From positions 1 through 58,075 of the forward strand of contig JAFGRD010000131.1 in the NCBI GenBank assembly GCA_016935315.1: a stretch of 58,075 nt of DNA, written 5' to 3'. The notes beneath the pieces were generated by a model. It was not told where the DNA came from. It was given only the letters and a program-made list of their open reading frames with translations, and ran no database searches. Position 1 is the first letter of the stretch, and every line of letters begins with the position of its first letter. The position numbers were made by a program, and so were the translations under genes. Shown here in pieces: positions 8,356 through 15,750 of the stretch. This stretch comes from Pirellulales bacterium. GTDB lineage: Bacteria; Planctomycetota; Planctomycetia; Pirellulales; Thermoguttaceae.

Positions 8356-9051
8356 ATGGTGAGAGGAATGGACCGCAGTGCGAAGATAGCCCTGGCGTTC
8401 TTTGTCGTGTTTGGCGGGACCGTGGCAGCTCTGTCGTTCCGCCGTGAAGCCCACCAGCCCCGTCCTTCCGAGTTCCAGGCCGGCCAGACTCTGGTGCTTC
8501 GGAACCATCCTGGTTCGGCCTCTGCCGACCGCGACGGAACGGAAGGCAACGGCGATTCGCGCATGCCGGGCGAGGAGTCGCTTCCTTCAGCCCAGCCGAT
8601 CACCGAGGCGGCGCGAATCCTCAGGCCGCTGGAGTCGGGCGAACCGCCGCCGTTGGCAAGGGTCTACCCCGACACGAGTGTGCCGGAGACGTCTCGCTGG
8701 GGGACTTCGATCGGTCTGGGCCTTCCGCCGGCAGCTCGATCGGTCGGGTCGCTGCGAACGCATAAGATTGCCGACGGCGACACGCTCGAGGCGTTGGCCG
8801 AACGGTACTTGGGGTCGGCCGAACGGTCCCAGGAGATCTATGAGGCCAATCGCGACTCGCTTCCCAGCCCGCAACTGCTGCCGATTGGTGCAGAGTTGAG
8901 AATCCCGTCCGGCGACGGCGATCGCGCGATCATTCCTGCTGAAGCGAATCCCGGCATGGGCGACGGAGAGCCTCCCGCCGGCGGTGGGGCGAGCGAGCGA
9001 CCCCTGGTACCGATCCGCCAAGACGTGAGCGCTCCACGGCTCGAGAAGTGA
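8356..9051 (+). CDS. Membrane-anchored LysM-domain protein
   Basis: About 231 residues. One transmembrane helix lies near the start (KIALAFFVVFGGTVAALSF), followed by a long low-complexity linker. A C-terminal LysM domain has THKIADGDTLEALAERYLGS, then QEIYEANRD and LLPIGAELRIP, the classic peptidoglycan-binding pattern. The protein is probably anchored in the membrane and binds cell wall; that modern planctomycetes keep thin peptidoglycan is established knowledge. The start is uncertain. ATG 8356 is the first within non-repeat sequence, and ATG 8368 lies just after GAGAGGA, too close for a ribosome site. The gene converges with the next one, with six bases between stops. Confidence 0.78.
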   Translation: MVRGMDRSAKIALAFFVVFGGTVAALSFRREAHQPRPSEFQAGQTLVLRNHPGSASADRDGTEGNGDSRMPGEESLPSAQPITEAARILRPLESGEPPPLARVYPDTSVPETSRWGTSIGLGLPPAARSVGSLRTHKIADGDTLEALAERYLGSAERSQEIYEANRDSLPSPQLLPIGAELRIPSGDGDRAIIPAEANPGMGDGEPPAGGGASERPLVPIRQDVSAPRLEK

Positions 9052-9057
9052 TCGCCG

Positions 9058-10128
9058 TCACTTGGGTCTGGCATAGGGATCCTTGACCCGCTTGCTCCAG
9101 GGAATCGCCCGGTTTTCCAGGCGGAGTTGGATGAATTGGGCGATGTGCTTTTCGAGATTGAGCTTTGCTCCGAGCAACTTCGTTCCCTGAAGCTTGGTAT
9201 CGAGCGTGCCGTAGAAGAGGTCCTTCTCCGGCGTCTTTTCGCCGGGCGGCGGATCGGGGTGAAATCGCTCGAACATCGTGTGCAGGCGTTTGGCTTCGCT
9301 GACCGCCCTGGAATTGCGTCCGCCGACAACGATCATCACGGAGACTTCCCGGCGAAAATCCAGGCTGACCGGCATGCCGAGCTGCAGCCCGACGCCATCC
9401 TTCAGGGCCCGTTGAAGCTGCCTGTCGGCGAGCACGACCGTCAACGGCTGGGCCCTCATGGGGGCGCTTATGGGAAGCCCCGGCGTGGACGACTCCGGCG
9501 AGAGAAGCACAAGCCCCTTGACGTCCTGCCCCTGTTTGACGTTGCCGATCGGCGGGCGAATCCAGTCGAGCCGGGCCCAGTTCACCGCCACCGACGCGCC
9601 CATGCCCGCTCCCACGATACACAGCTTCTCGATGTTTACCTTCTCTTCGTTGTTTTCCTTCAGCAAGAAATTCTTCAGCACCTCCATGTCGGCGTCGACC
9701 ATTCGCACGAATCCCAGACGGGGCATGGTGGCGGCGTCCAGCGGTGCTCGGGCGCCCAGCTTCTCAGTGCTCTCGCCGTGCCCGCGGAGGTCCGGCACCA
9801 GGACTGCATGGCCTTGCGACTGCAAGTACGCGGCCAGTTGGCCGAAGTCCTTGCCGCTGCCTTTGTGGTCGTGCAGCAGGATAACCGGCACCGTCTCTTT
9901 GCCATTTTCCTCGCTTTTCGGCCCGGGTAAGTACGTCGCCGCGAGTCTCACACCGTCGACGGTGGTCAGGCGAGCCGGGTCTTCTTTGTGGACTTCCACG
10001 GGAGGGGGGAGTTTTGAGGCCTCGCTGGTCGTGGCCTGTTGAGCCTCTGCCGGCGGGTTCCCGGCCGGCCCCGGCAGCAAGATCACAGCGGTGAACACCC
10101 CGTGAAGCAACAAGGATCGCCGTAACAT
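9058..10128 (-). CDS. Exported alpha/beta-hydrolase-fold protein lacking a recognisable catalytic triad
   Basis: 356 residues with a signal peptide (LLHGVFTAVILLPGPAG...AEA). The fold is that of dienelactone-hydrolase-like proteins: VPVILLHDHKGSGKDF, then HAVLVPDLRGHGES, the nucleophile-elbow strand LCIVGAGMGASVAVNWA, and VMIVVGGRNSRAVSEAK. At the elbow, where G-x-S-x-G is expected, the sequence is G-A-G-M-G, so the Ser position is Gly. No Asp is seen after the later strand (GGRNS) and no catalytic His near the end, where DTKLQGTKLLG stands. It is therefore more likely a non-catalytic or differently acting member. The start ATG at 10126-10128 has GGGAGA upstream. Confidence 0.8.
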   Translation of the reverse strand: MLRRSLLLHGVFTAVILLPGPAGNPPAEAQQATTSEASKLPPPVEVHKEDPARLTTVDGVRLAATYLPGPKSEENGKETVPVILLHDHKGSGKDFGQLAAYLQSQGHAVLVPDLRGHGESTEKLGARAPLDAATMPRLGFVRMVDADMEVLKNFLLKENNEEKVNIEKLCIVGAGMGASVAVNWARLDWIRPPIGNVKQGQDVKGLVLLSPESSTPGLPISAPMRAQPLTVVLADRQLQRALKDGVGLQLGMPVSLDFRREVSVMIVVGGRNSRAVSEAKRLHTMFERFHPDPPPGEKTPEKDLFYGTLDTKLQGTKLLGAKLNLEKHIAQFIQLRLENRAIPWSKRVKDPYARPK

Positions 10129-10335
10129 TTGCGTCTCCCATCGAATCGGTGGTGTGTCAGCACGGCCTCTCCGCCGCCATCGAGGAGCCGCAGAGCCCCT
10201 CCCCTATATGGTAAGTACGGCGTTGGGGGCAGTCAATGTTCGTCACTGCGCGAATGGAGCCGAGAAACCGTCCCCCCGACCCGGGGCCGCAAGGAGAAAG
10301 GGCAACACTTCAGCCACGTGCAGGTCGGCACGCTA

Positions 10336-11007
10336 TCAGTCCAGGGCCGTAGCATCCAGGGCGTAGTCTGCGTGGCGATCGTGGGGGTAGAAGTGGCGAC
10401 CGATCTGGTCGGCCAGGATCTGCACGAACTCGCGGCGGAACTCGCGTTCCTGCTTCTCCGAGGTCGGGATGACCGCGTTGGGCGGATAGACCGATTGCGG
10501 CAATTCCTTGCGGAACACGATGTCACCATCTTCGCGGCAGTCGCAAACACACAGCGTCACGTTGGCCTTGCCTTGGTAGAGGACCTGGCTCTGATAGATG
10601 GTGAAGCTGTGCAGGTCGATGCCGACCACCATGTCGGCCGCCACCGCTTCGGCCTGGCCAATCTCGGCGAAATCGGTCCAATCGCCGTGTTCGTCGAGCC
10701 ACTCGGTCACCTCTTGCGGATCAACGATTTCGATCTTGGAAACGTTGGCCTTCAACAAACGGCTGATCTCCTCGGCGAGATCTGTCGCCACGTTGGCGTC
10801 GCGATAGGTCAAGCTGCCGGTTGGACGGCAGACCACGGCCACCTTCTTGCCCTTGAGCTCGTCGAATTCGGCGTCAGCGGCGTTTCCCTTGAACAGGTAC
10901 GTTGCGGTGAACAACGCGCTGCGGCAACCGCCGGCCGCCGAGACAAGTCCCACAAGGACAACCAGAACGGCCGCCGGACATCCATGCCGTCGAAAGGAAC
11001 GGTCCAT
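10336..11007 (-). CDS. Lipoprotein of unknown function
   Basis: 223 residues from ATG at 11005-11007, preceded by GAGGG with six bases of spacing. An ATG 15 bases further upstream is less well placed. The signal ends in a lipobox, VGLVSAAGGC, so the Cys would be lipidated. The mature part has KKVAVVCRPTGSLTYRDANV, then SKIEIVDPQEVTEWLDEHGDW and MVVGIDLHSFTIY. This resembles lipoproteins that share the fold of curli or outer-membrane assembly factors with a GNA1162-like Rossmann-type core, but I cannot assign a family. It is read in the same direction as, and downstream of, the DUF2752 gene (42 bp). Confidence 0.7.
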   Translation of the reverse strand: MDRSFRRHGCPAAVLVVLVGLVSAAGGCRSALFTATYLFKGNAADAEFDELKGKKVAVVCRPTGSLTYRDANVATDLAEEISRLLKANVSKIEIVDPQEVTEWLDEHGDWTDFAEIGQAEAVAADMVVGIDLHSFTIYQSQVLYQGKANVTLCVCDCREDGDIVFRKELPQSVYPPNAVIPTSEKQEREFRREFVQILADQIGRHFYPHDRHADYALDATALD

Positions 11008-11049
11008 CGTATTCCCTCGCATTCGCTGTACTGTGCTTGTCAGGCCTGG

Positions 11050-11502
11050 TCATCCCATCGCAAGGCGGATTACCCAGCCCACGACCGCGGCCAGGACGGC
11101 CGCTGATGCCGCCCATGCCATGGAGGCACTTCTGGGCTGATATCCAACCCACCTTCCCAACGTGGCGGAAAGTAACAGCCAGGGGACGGCCAGCACCGCA
11201 AACACCCCTAGCAGCGCTCCACCCGCATTGGCCTGGAAGGCACCCAGCAACTGCCCTCGCACGAGGTGAGCCCAGGAGGTTGTCATCCCGCACGACGGGC
11301 AAGGCAAGCCGAAGAGGACTCGAAACGTGCACGGCGGCAAACCGAATTGCTGGTGTGTGCCAAGGCCGCGAGGATCCGGTCGAACCCATGCCGCCAAAGA
11401 CAACAGTACCAGCAGCCCGAGGGCCAAGCCGGTTGCCGTCAGTCGAACGCGGCCCGGAAGTGTGGTTCGCCGGAAAGTCGCAAAACTGCCTGTGTGTGCC
11501 AC
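11050..11502 (-). CDS. DUF2752 membrane protein
   Basis: 150 residues with three hydrophobic helices and the signature FGLPCPSCGMTTSWAHLVRG of the DUF2752 family, whose function is unknown. The Cys pair in CPSCG is the family hallmark. The start is GTG at 11500-11502, since no in-frame ATG precedes the first helix. The ribosome site is not clear, so the start is uncertain. The gene is followed by the lipoprotein gene on the same strand, and the two could be cotranscribed. Confidence 0.8.
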   Translation of the reverse strand: MAHTGSFATFRRTTLPGRVRLTATGLALGLLVLLSLAAWVRPDPRGLGTHQQFGLPPCTFRVLFGLPCPSCGMTTSWAHLVRGQLLGAFQANAGGALLGVFAVLAVPWLLLSATLGRWVGYQPRSASMAWAASAAVLAAVVGWVIRLAMG

Positions 11503-11798
11503 GCCAATTCAGGAAAAGGAACGCGGAAGATAGCCGGAAACCCGGTCCTCCGCAAGGGCGATTCCGAGTGAGTCGGGGGAACGTCTGTATTCTAGTCAAC
11601 ACCCGCCGATCAATACAAACATGGTCTTGCATAGTCTGGCTTGGCAGCGGACCGAAACCTGACGGGCTTGCCTCCCGAGTGGGGGCCTTGCTCCATTCCC
11701 GAGGATGGCCCGACGCCCCCATTGTACGATGCCCTGGTTTCGCGTAGCATGGCGGCTGATGATCACTTCGTGCCGAATTCCGTGAATCGTGTCCAACC

Positions 11799-12611
11799 AT
11801 GTTGAAACAGAGAATCGCGTTTGTCGGCGCCGGGCAAATGGCTACGGCGTTGGGCCAAGGATTTGTCAAGGGCGGGCTGCTGTCGGCCGAGAACTTGCTG
11901 GCGAGCGACCCGCAAGCAGATGCTCGGAAGCGGTTCTCAGACGCCACCGGAGGTAAAACTCTCGAAGACAACGCCCGGGCAGTCGCCGAGGCCGAGGTGG
12001 TCTTTCTGGCGGTGAAGCCGCAACAGATGCCCGGAGTCACGGCCGGATTGAAGGAGGTGGTTTCCCAGAGGCACCTGGTTGTGTCAATCGCCGCCGGCGT
12101 ACGTCTGGCTGCGTTGGCCGACGTGTTCGGCAAGAAAGCCAGGATCATTCGAGTGATGCCGAACACGCCGTGCCTGGTGGGCCAGGCGGCTTGCGGGTAC
12201 TGCCTGGGCCAGGCGGCCACGCCGGAGGATGGCCAGGTGGTCGAGAAGTTGCTTGGTGCCGTTGGGGTTGCCTACCAGGTCGACGAGAAGTTGATGGACG
12301 CGGTCACGGGGCTTTCAGGCTCGGGGCCGGCGTTTGTCTACACGATCATCGAGGCCCTCAGCGACGGTGGTGTACGGATGGGCTTGCCGCGGGCGGTGGC
12401 TACGGCCCTGGCCGCTCAAACCGTTCGTGGAGCCGCCGAAATGGTGCTGGCTACCGGCGAACACACGGGCGTGCTGAAGGACCGAGTTTGCAGCCCCGGC
12501 GGCACCACGATTGCCGGTATTCAAGCGCTGGAATCGGGGGGGCTGAGGGCGGCTCTGATGGCGGCCGTGGAGGCTGCCACGCGACGGGGCATCGAGTTGG
12601 GGAACAGCTAG
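11799..12611 (+). CDS. proC: Pyrroline-5-carboxylate reductase
   Basis: 270 residues, the normal length for ProC. It makes L-proline from 1-pyrroline-5-carboxylate with NAD(P)H in the cytoplasm. Visible features are the N-terminal Rossmann motif AFVGAGQMATALGQGF, VFLAVKPQQ, RVMPNTPCLVGQAACGY, the GLSGSGPAFVYTIIEAL loop and the C-terminal family signature around SPGGTTIAGIQALESGGLR. It begins an apparent cluster on the plus strand with the next two genes (44 and 58 bp apart). Confidence 0.96.
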   Translation: MLKQRIAFVGAGQMATALGQGFVKGGLLSAENLLASDPQADARKRFSDATGGKTLEDNARAVAEAEVVFLAVKPQQMPGVTAGLKEVVSQRHLVVSIAAGVRLAALADVFGKKARIIRVMPNTPCLVGQAACGYCLGQAATPEDGQVVEKLLGAVGVAYQVDEKLMDAVTGLSGSGPAFVYTIIEALSDGGVRMGLPRAVATALAAQTVRGAAEMVLATGEHTGVLKDRVCSPGGTTIAGIQALESGGLRAALMAAVEAATRRGIELGNS

Positions 12612-12655
12612 CGGCTGACGGCCGGCGAAACACGTTGCCAGGGAGGCCCGTTGCG

Positions 12656-13156
12656 ATGTCGATGTTTGAAGACAGCCAGTACCGCTGGCGCGAAACGTAC
12701 TTCGTGTTATTCCAGTCGAGCAACCGGCCGGTGCTGGAAACGGTCAAGAAGGCGCTTGCCGAGTTGAGCGACCAGTACACCCTGACGAACCTGAAGGCCG
12801 ACGACTCGGGTCTGTGCGAGTCGTTGACGTTGCTCTCGCCGGATGATTTCGCGGCGTTGGACGTGTGCTACACGGGCGGCGTGGAAGTGCTGGAGCAGGG
12901 GGCCGAGTTGGCCGACGAAATGCGACTGACCGCCTGTGACGCCGGCCCGGCCGACGTCTTGCAGCGGATCAAACAGAGCGACGGCCGGTTCGACGTGTTG
13001 CACTTCGAACGGGTCCCCGAATTCCCCGAAGAGGAAGACGCGGACGAAGAAATGCTCGATCCCACCGCCTTGATTCTGGTGCTCGGCGCTCTAGCCAAGA
13101 TTACCGGCGGCATCGCCGTTGATCCTCAGGCGGGCACGGTTCTCTCGGAGGAATGA
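12656..13156 (+). CDS. Acidic protein of unknown function between proC and efpL
   Basis: 166 residues. The start ATG at 12656 follows GGGAGG with nine bases of spacing. No signal peptide and no membrane helix are seen, so it is probably cytoplasmic. Sequence landmarks are YFVLFQSSNRPVLETVKKAL, LTNLKADDSGLCESLTLLSP and an acidic stretch FPEEEDADEEMLDP before a short hydrophobic C-terminal helix. No family is recognised. The placement in one direction between proC and the EF-P paralog suggests cotranscription, but the meaning is unclear. Confidence 0.75.
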   Translation: MSMFEDSQYRWRETYFVLFQSSNRPVLETVKKALAELSDQYTLTNLKADDSGLCESLTLLSPDDFAALDVCYTGGVEVLEQGAELADEMRLTACDAGPADVLQRIKQSDGRFDVLHFERVPEFPEEEDADEEMLDPTALILVLGALAKITGGIAVDPQAGTVLSEE

Positions 13157-13214
13157 GGAAGGCCCGGGTGCATGACGGGCTGCTGCCCGCTGCAGATCAC
13201 TACTTGAGATTGCC

Positions 13215-13778
13215 ATGATTGCCAAAGACATCAAACGCGGCCAAGTCGTCAACTATGAAGGTGCTCCTTGTCTGATCGAGGCCGTCAGCGTGCAATCGCC
13301 TTCGGCCCGCGGCGCCGCCACGTTCTACAAATATCGGGCACGAAACCTCTCGACCCGGCAGAAGGTCGACATCACGCTTCGGGGAGGTGAGTCGCTCGAT
13401 GAGGCGGATTTCGCCCGTCGGGCGATCAAGTACCTGTACGCCGACGCCACGCATTTGCACTTCATGGACGAGCAGAACTACAACCAGTACTCCGTGGCCA
13501 AGGAGGACGTGGCCGAGGAAAGGAAGTATCTCACCGAAGAACTCGAAGGCGTGTTGGCGCTGATCTACAACGACGAGTGTATCGGAATCCAGTTGCCGGT
13601 GGCGGTAGTGATGAAGGTCACGCAGTGCGATCCGGGCATCAAAGGGGCGTCGGCGACTGCCCGAACCAAACCCGCCACGCTGGAAACCGGACTGATCGTT
13701 CAGGTGCCCGAGTATCTCAGCGAGGGCGAAACGATCAAGGTGGATACGCGCACCGGCGAGTATCTTTCTCGGGCGTAG
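13215..13778 (+). CDS. efpL: Elongation factor P-like protein, YeiP/EfpL type
   Basis: 187 residues with the three EF-P domains. Domain I carries QSPSARGAATFYKYRARN, which matches the E. coli YeiP loop (SPTARGAATLYK) rather than the PGKGGAF loop of EF-P proper. The end GIKGASATARTKPATLETGL and VQVPEYLSEGETIKVDTRTG also follow YeiP. EF-P family proteins bind the ribosome between P and E sites and relieve stalling on proline-rich and some other motifs. The tip Lys/Arg that is modified in EF-P is replaced by the longer YeiP loop. The start ATG at 13215 has a weak upstream GAGA. The gene converges with the selenoprotein gene, whose stop is 35 bp away. Confidence 0.9.
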   Translation: MIAKDIKRGQVVNYEGAPCLIEAVSVQSPSARGAATFYKYRARNLSTRQKVDITLRGGESLDEADFARRAIKYLYADATHLHFMDEQNYNQYSVAKEDVAEERKYLTEELEGVLALIYNDECIGIQLPVAVVMKVTQCDPGIKGASATARTKPATLETGLIVQVPEYLSEGETIKVDTRTGEYLSRA

Positions 13779-13812
13779 GTGCGGCTCGGCGGAGGCGTTC
13801 TGGTACGAGTCC

Positions 13813-14049
13813 TTACGACAACTGCTCGCCGATCAGCTTCACCAAGGCGTCTTCGTCCGGAAACTCGCCGGTCTGGAGCTTGGAATAGAGCAGCTTGCCG
13901 TCCAGCGAGAGCTCAAAACACCCGCCGCCGGAAGCGATCAGCTTCACCTTGCCGACGCGATCCTGGTGGGCGGCCTCGATTTTGGCCGCCAAACTGGCGG
14001 CCCGGGGTTTGTAATTTCACTGAGAGCAGTACTGCAACTCGACTTTCAT
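13813..14049 (-). CDS. SelW-like (Rdx family) selenoprotein with in-frame TGA
   Basis: 78 residues if the TGA at 14017-14019 (codon 11) is read as selenocysteine. The start ATG at 14047-14049 has a strong AAGGAG seven bases upstream. The protein begins MKVELQYCSQ, then U, then NYKPRAASLAAKIEA, giving the C-x-x-U redox motif and the YxPR that follows it in the SelT/SelW/SelH family. It continues with GCFELSLDGKLLYSKLQTGE and FPDEDALVKLIGEQL, typical of the Rdx fold. The frame is otherwise open to TAA at 13813-13815. A hairpin suitable as a bacterial SECIS starts 14 bases after the TGA. It is a small thiol-redox protein of unsettled role. Ordinary gene finders would miss or truncate it. It lies downstream of xseA on the same strand. 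Confidence 0.85.
13984..14019 (-). promoter_or_regulatory. Candidate bacterial SECIS element with its UGA
   Basis: On the minus strand, after TGA (14019-14017), GGCCGCCA (14002-13995) pairs perfectly with TGGCGGCC (13991-13984), leaving a three-base loop GTT. Twenty-two bases separate the TGA from the loop. Known bacterial SECIS elements have an apical loop about 16-37 bases after the UGA, with a G among the first loop bases; both hold here. Confidence 0.75.
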
Positions 14050-14160
14050 GGGATACACTCCTTGGCGAAGACCGAAAGCAACGTATCGGGTAACACGTCC
14101 ATAGATACGTCAAGGCGAATGATCCGTCAAGGCCCCCCCAAGCCGCGTGCGGCAACGGGT

Positions 14161-15417
14161 TCAGCCGCGGATCTGCTCCACCCGGCTGACGGCCTCGCCG
14201 CAAGCGAACTGCGAGGTGATCTGTTCGCCAAGCGCCAAGTCGGCCGCGTTGCGGACCAGTCTCCCGTCCGTGGTCCGCTGCGTCAGGCTGTAGCCCCTGC
14301 TCAACACGCCCAACGGGCTGAGCGATTCCAGTTGCGCGGCCAGTCTGTCTGCCTGCTGTCGGGCATGTCGTGCACGGCCGCGAACCGCCCGGCTGCCACG
14401 GCCTTCCAACTCGTCCAGCCGCCGTGATAGATCGTGAATCCGCTGAAACGGGCGACGCAGCGTATGATGCTGAGCCAGGGTGTTCCATCGCGTGCGCGCG
14501 GCAGTGGCGCGGGTACGCAGAGCCGCCAGCAACTGCCGTTGATACTGCCTCAGTCGGGCCACCAGCTCTGCCGTGTCCGGAGTCACCAACTCGGCCGCTT
14601 CGCTGGGGGTTAATGCTCTGACATCCGCGGCCAGATCCGACAGCGTCACGTCAATCTCATGTCCGATCGCCGAGACGACCGGGATCGGCGACGCAGCGAT
14701 CGCCCGTACGACCGGCTCCTCGTTGAAGGCCCAGAGGTCTTCCAGGCTGCCTCCGCCTCGGGTGACCACCAGGCAGTCGATCGGCGCGCGGAGGCGCTGC
14801 ACCAACGCGATCGCGGCTGCGATCTCCTCGGCCGCCCCTTCCCCCTGCACGCGCGTGGGTACGACCAGCACATCGGCGCCCCGCCACCGTCGGCCGAGAA
14901 CCTGGAGAAAATCGTGAATCGCCGCTCCGCTCGGGCTGGTAACCACGGCAATCCGCCGCACGAAATCGGGCAACGGTCGTTTCCGGCCCGGTTCGAACAG
15001 CCCCTCGCGGCCGAGCTTTTCCCGAAGCTGCCTGAAAGCCAACTCCAGGGTCCCGATCCCCTTGGGCTCGATCTGTTCGACGACAAACTGGTAGCTTCCC
15101 CGGGGCGCGTAGACGTCGAGGTGTCCCCGGCAGATCGCCTCCAGGCCGTCGTGCAGGTCAAATCGCAGCCGGTCGGCCGTGTTGCGCCAGAGGATGGCAC
15201 GAAGTTGAGCCCGGTCGTCCTTCAAGGTCAGATACACGTGTCCCGATCGCGGCCGGCTGAGATTCGAGATTTCGCCGGTTACCCAGACCGACGGAAACGA
15301 AGTCTCCAACAGGTCCTTGATCTGGGCGGTCAGCTCCCAGACGCGCAATACGTGGCGCTGAGCCGGCTTGGCGTCGTCGGAAAAGTCGTCGTCGGAAAAC
15401 AGGTCTCGGGCACGCAT
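14161..15417 (-). CDS. xseA: Exodeoxyribonuclease VII large subunit
   Basis: 418 residues. The N-terminal OB domain contains VWVTGEISNLSRPRSGHVYL and LTLKDDRAQLRAILWR. The catalytic core has VVTSPSGAAIHDFLQVL, VVTRGGGSLEDLWAFNEE and SAIGHEIDVTLSDLAADVRA. The coiled C-terminal part ends SRGYSLTQRTTDGRLV. With XseB the enzyme degrades single-stranded DNA from both ends; no xseB is adjacent. The start chosen is ATG at 15415-15417 (MRARDLF). ATG at 15465 (MTSFAVGK) is the alternative and lies at the border of repeat copy D; frames further upstream only translate the repeat. Confidence 0.93.
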   Translation of the reverse strand: MRARDLFSDDDFSDDAKPAQRHVLRVWELTAQIKDLLETSFPSVWVTGEISNLSRPRSGHVYLTLKDDRAQLRAILWRNTADRLRFDLHDGLEAICRGHLDVYAPRGSYQFVVEQIEPKGIGTLELAFRQLREKLGREGLFEPGRKRPLPDFVRRIAVVTSPSGAAIHDFLQVLGRRWRGADVLVVPTRVQGEGAAEEIAAAIALVQRLRAPIDCLVVTRGGGSLEDLWAFNEEPVVRAIAASPIPVVSAIGHEIDVTLSDLAADVRALTPSEAAELVTPDTAELVARLRQYQRQLLAALRTRATAARTRWNTLAQHHTLRRPFQRIHDLSRRLDELEGRGSRAVRGRARHARQQADRLAAQLESLSPLGVLSRGYSLTQRTTDGRLVRNAADLALGEQITSQFACGEAVSRVEQIRG

Positions 15418-15466
15418 GCGATTCGGGCAGGGGGCTGGATTCTTGCCAACGGCAAAGGACGTCATG

Positions 15467-15569
15467 ATTGATCTTTGCGCTGTGCACGAGCAAGGCCAGC
15501 CAACGGGAAGCCGGAAGAGCCGGGCTCCCCTTGGTCGCCCTCGCGTATTGACCGTGCAAGCGTCAATAT
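15467..15569 (+). repeat. 103-bp dispersed hairpin element, copy D
   Basis: Exactly 103 bp, same orientation as copy B. It starts ATTGATCTTTGCGCTGTGCA, carries the arms CCAACGGGAAGCC and GGGCTCCCCTTGG, and ends GTGCAAGCGTCAATAT. Eleven bases later CAGAAAGTGTGCA follows, a near reverse complement of the GCACTTTCTG end seen left of copy B. It sits in the divergent region between xseA and queC. Confidence 0.8.
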
Positions 15570-15596
15570 AGCCTCTGTCAGAAAGTGTGCAACGAT

Positions 15597-15634
15597 TCTC
15601 ATTCGCGGCGACAGGTCTCATTCGCGGCGACAGG
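15597..15634. repeat. Perfect 19-bp tandem duplication
   Basis: TCTCATTCGCGGCGACAGG occurs twice, head to tail, at 15597-15615 and 15616-15634, between repeat copy D and queC. A TACAAT at 15679-15684 downstream could be the -10 of a queC promoter, but no good -35 is seen. Confidence 0.9.
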
Positions 15635-15750
15635 CCCAGACGCACTTCCCACCCCTTTTCCGCGGCCCGGCCGGGTCCTACAATAGTACGTGTTTCGGCG
15701 ATGAGTGTTCTTCCGGCATCTTCGACGGCCACGATCCTCCGGAAAGCTGC

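Noticed and set aside
13813-14049. Reading the TGA in the SelW-like gene as a nonsense mutation or sequencing error
   Set aside because: TGA stands exactly at the Sec position, the frame downstream is intact and conserved, and a SECIS-like hairpin is present.
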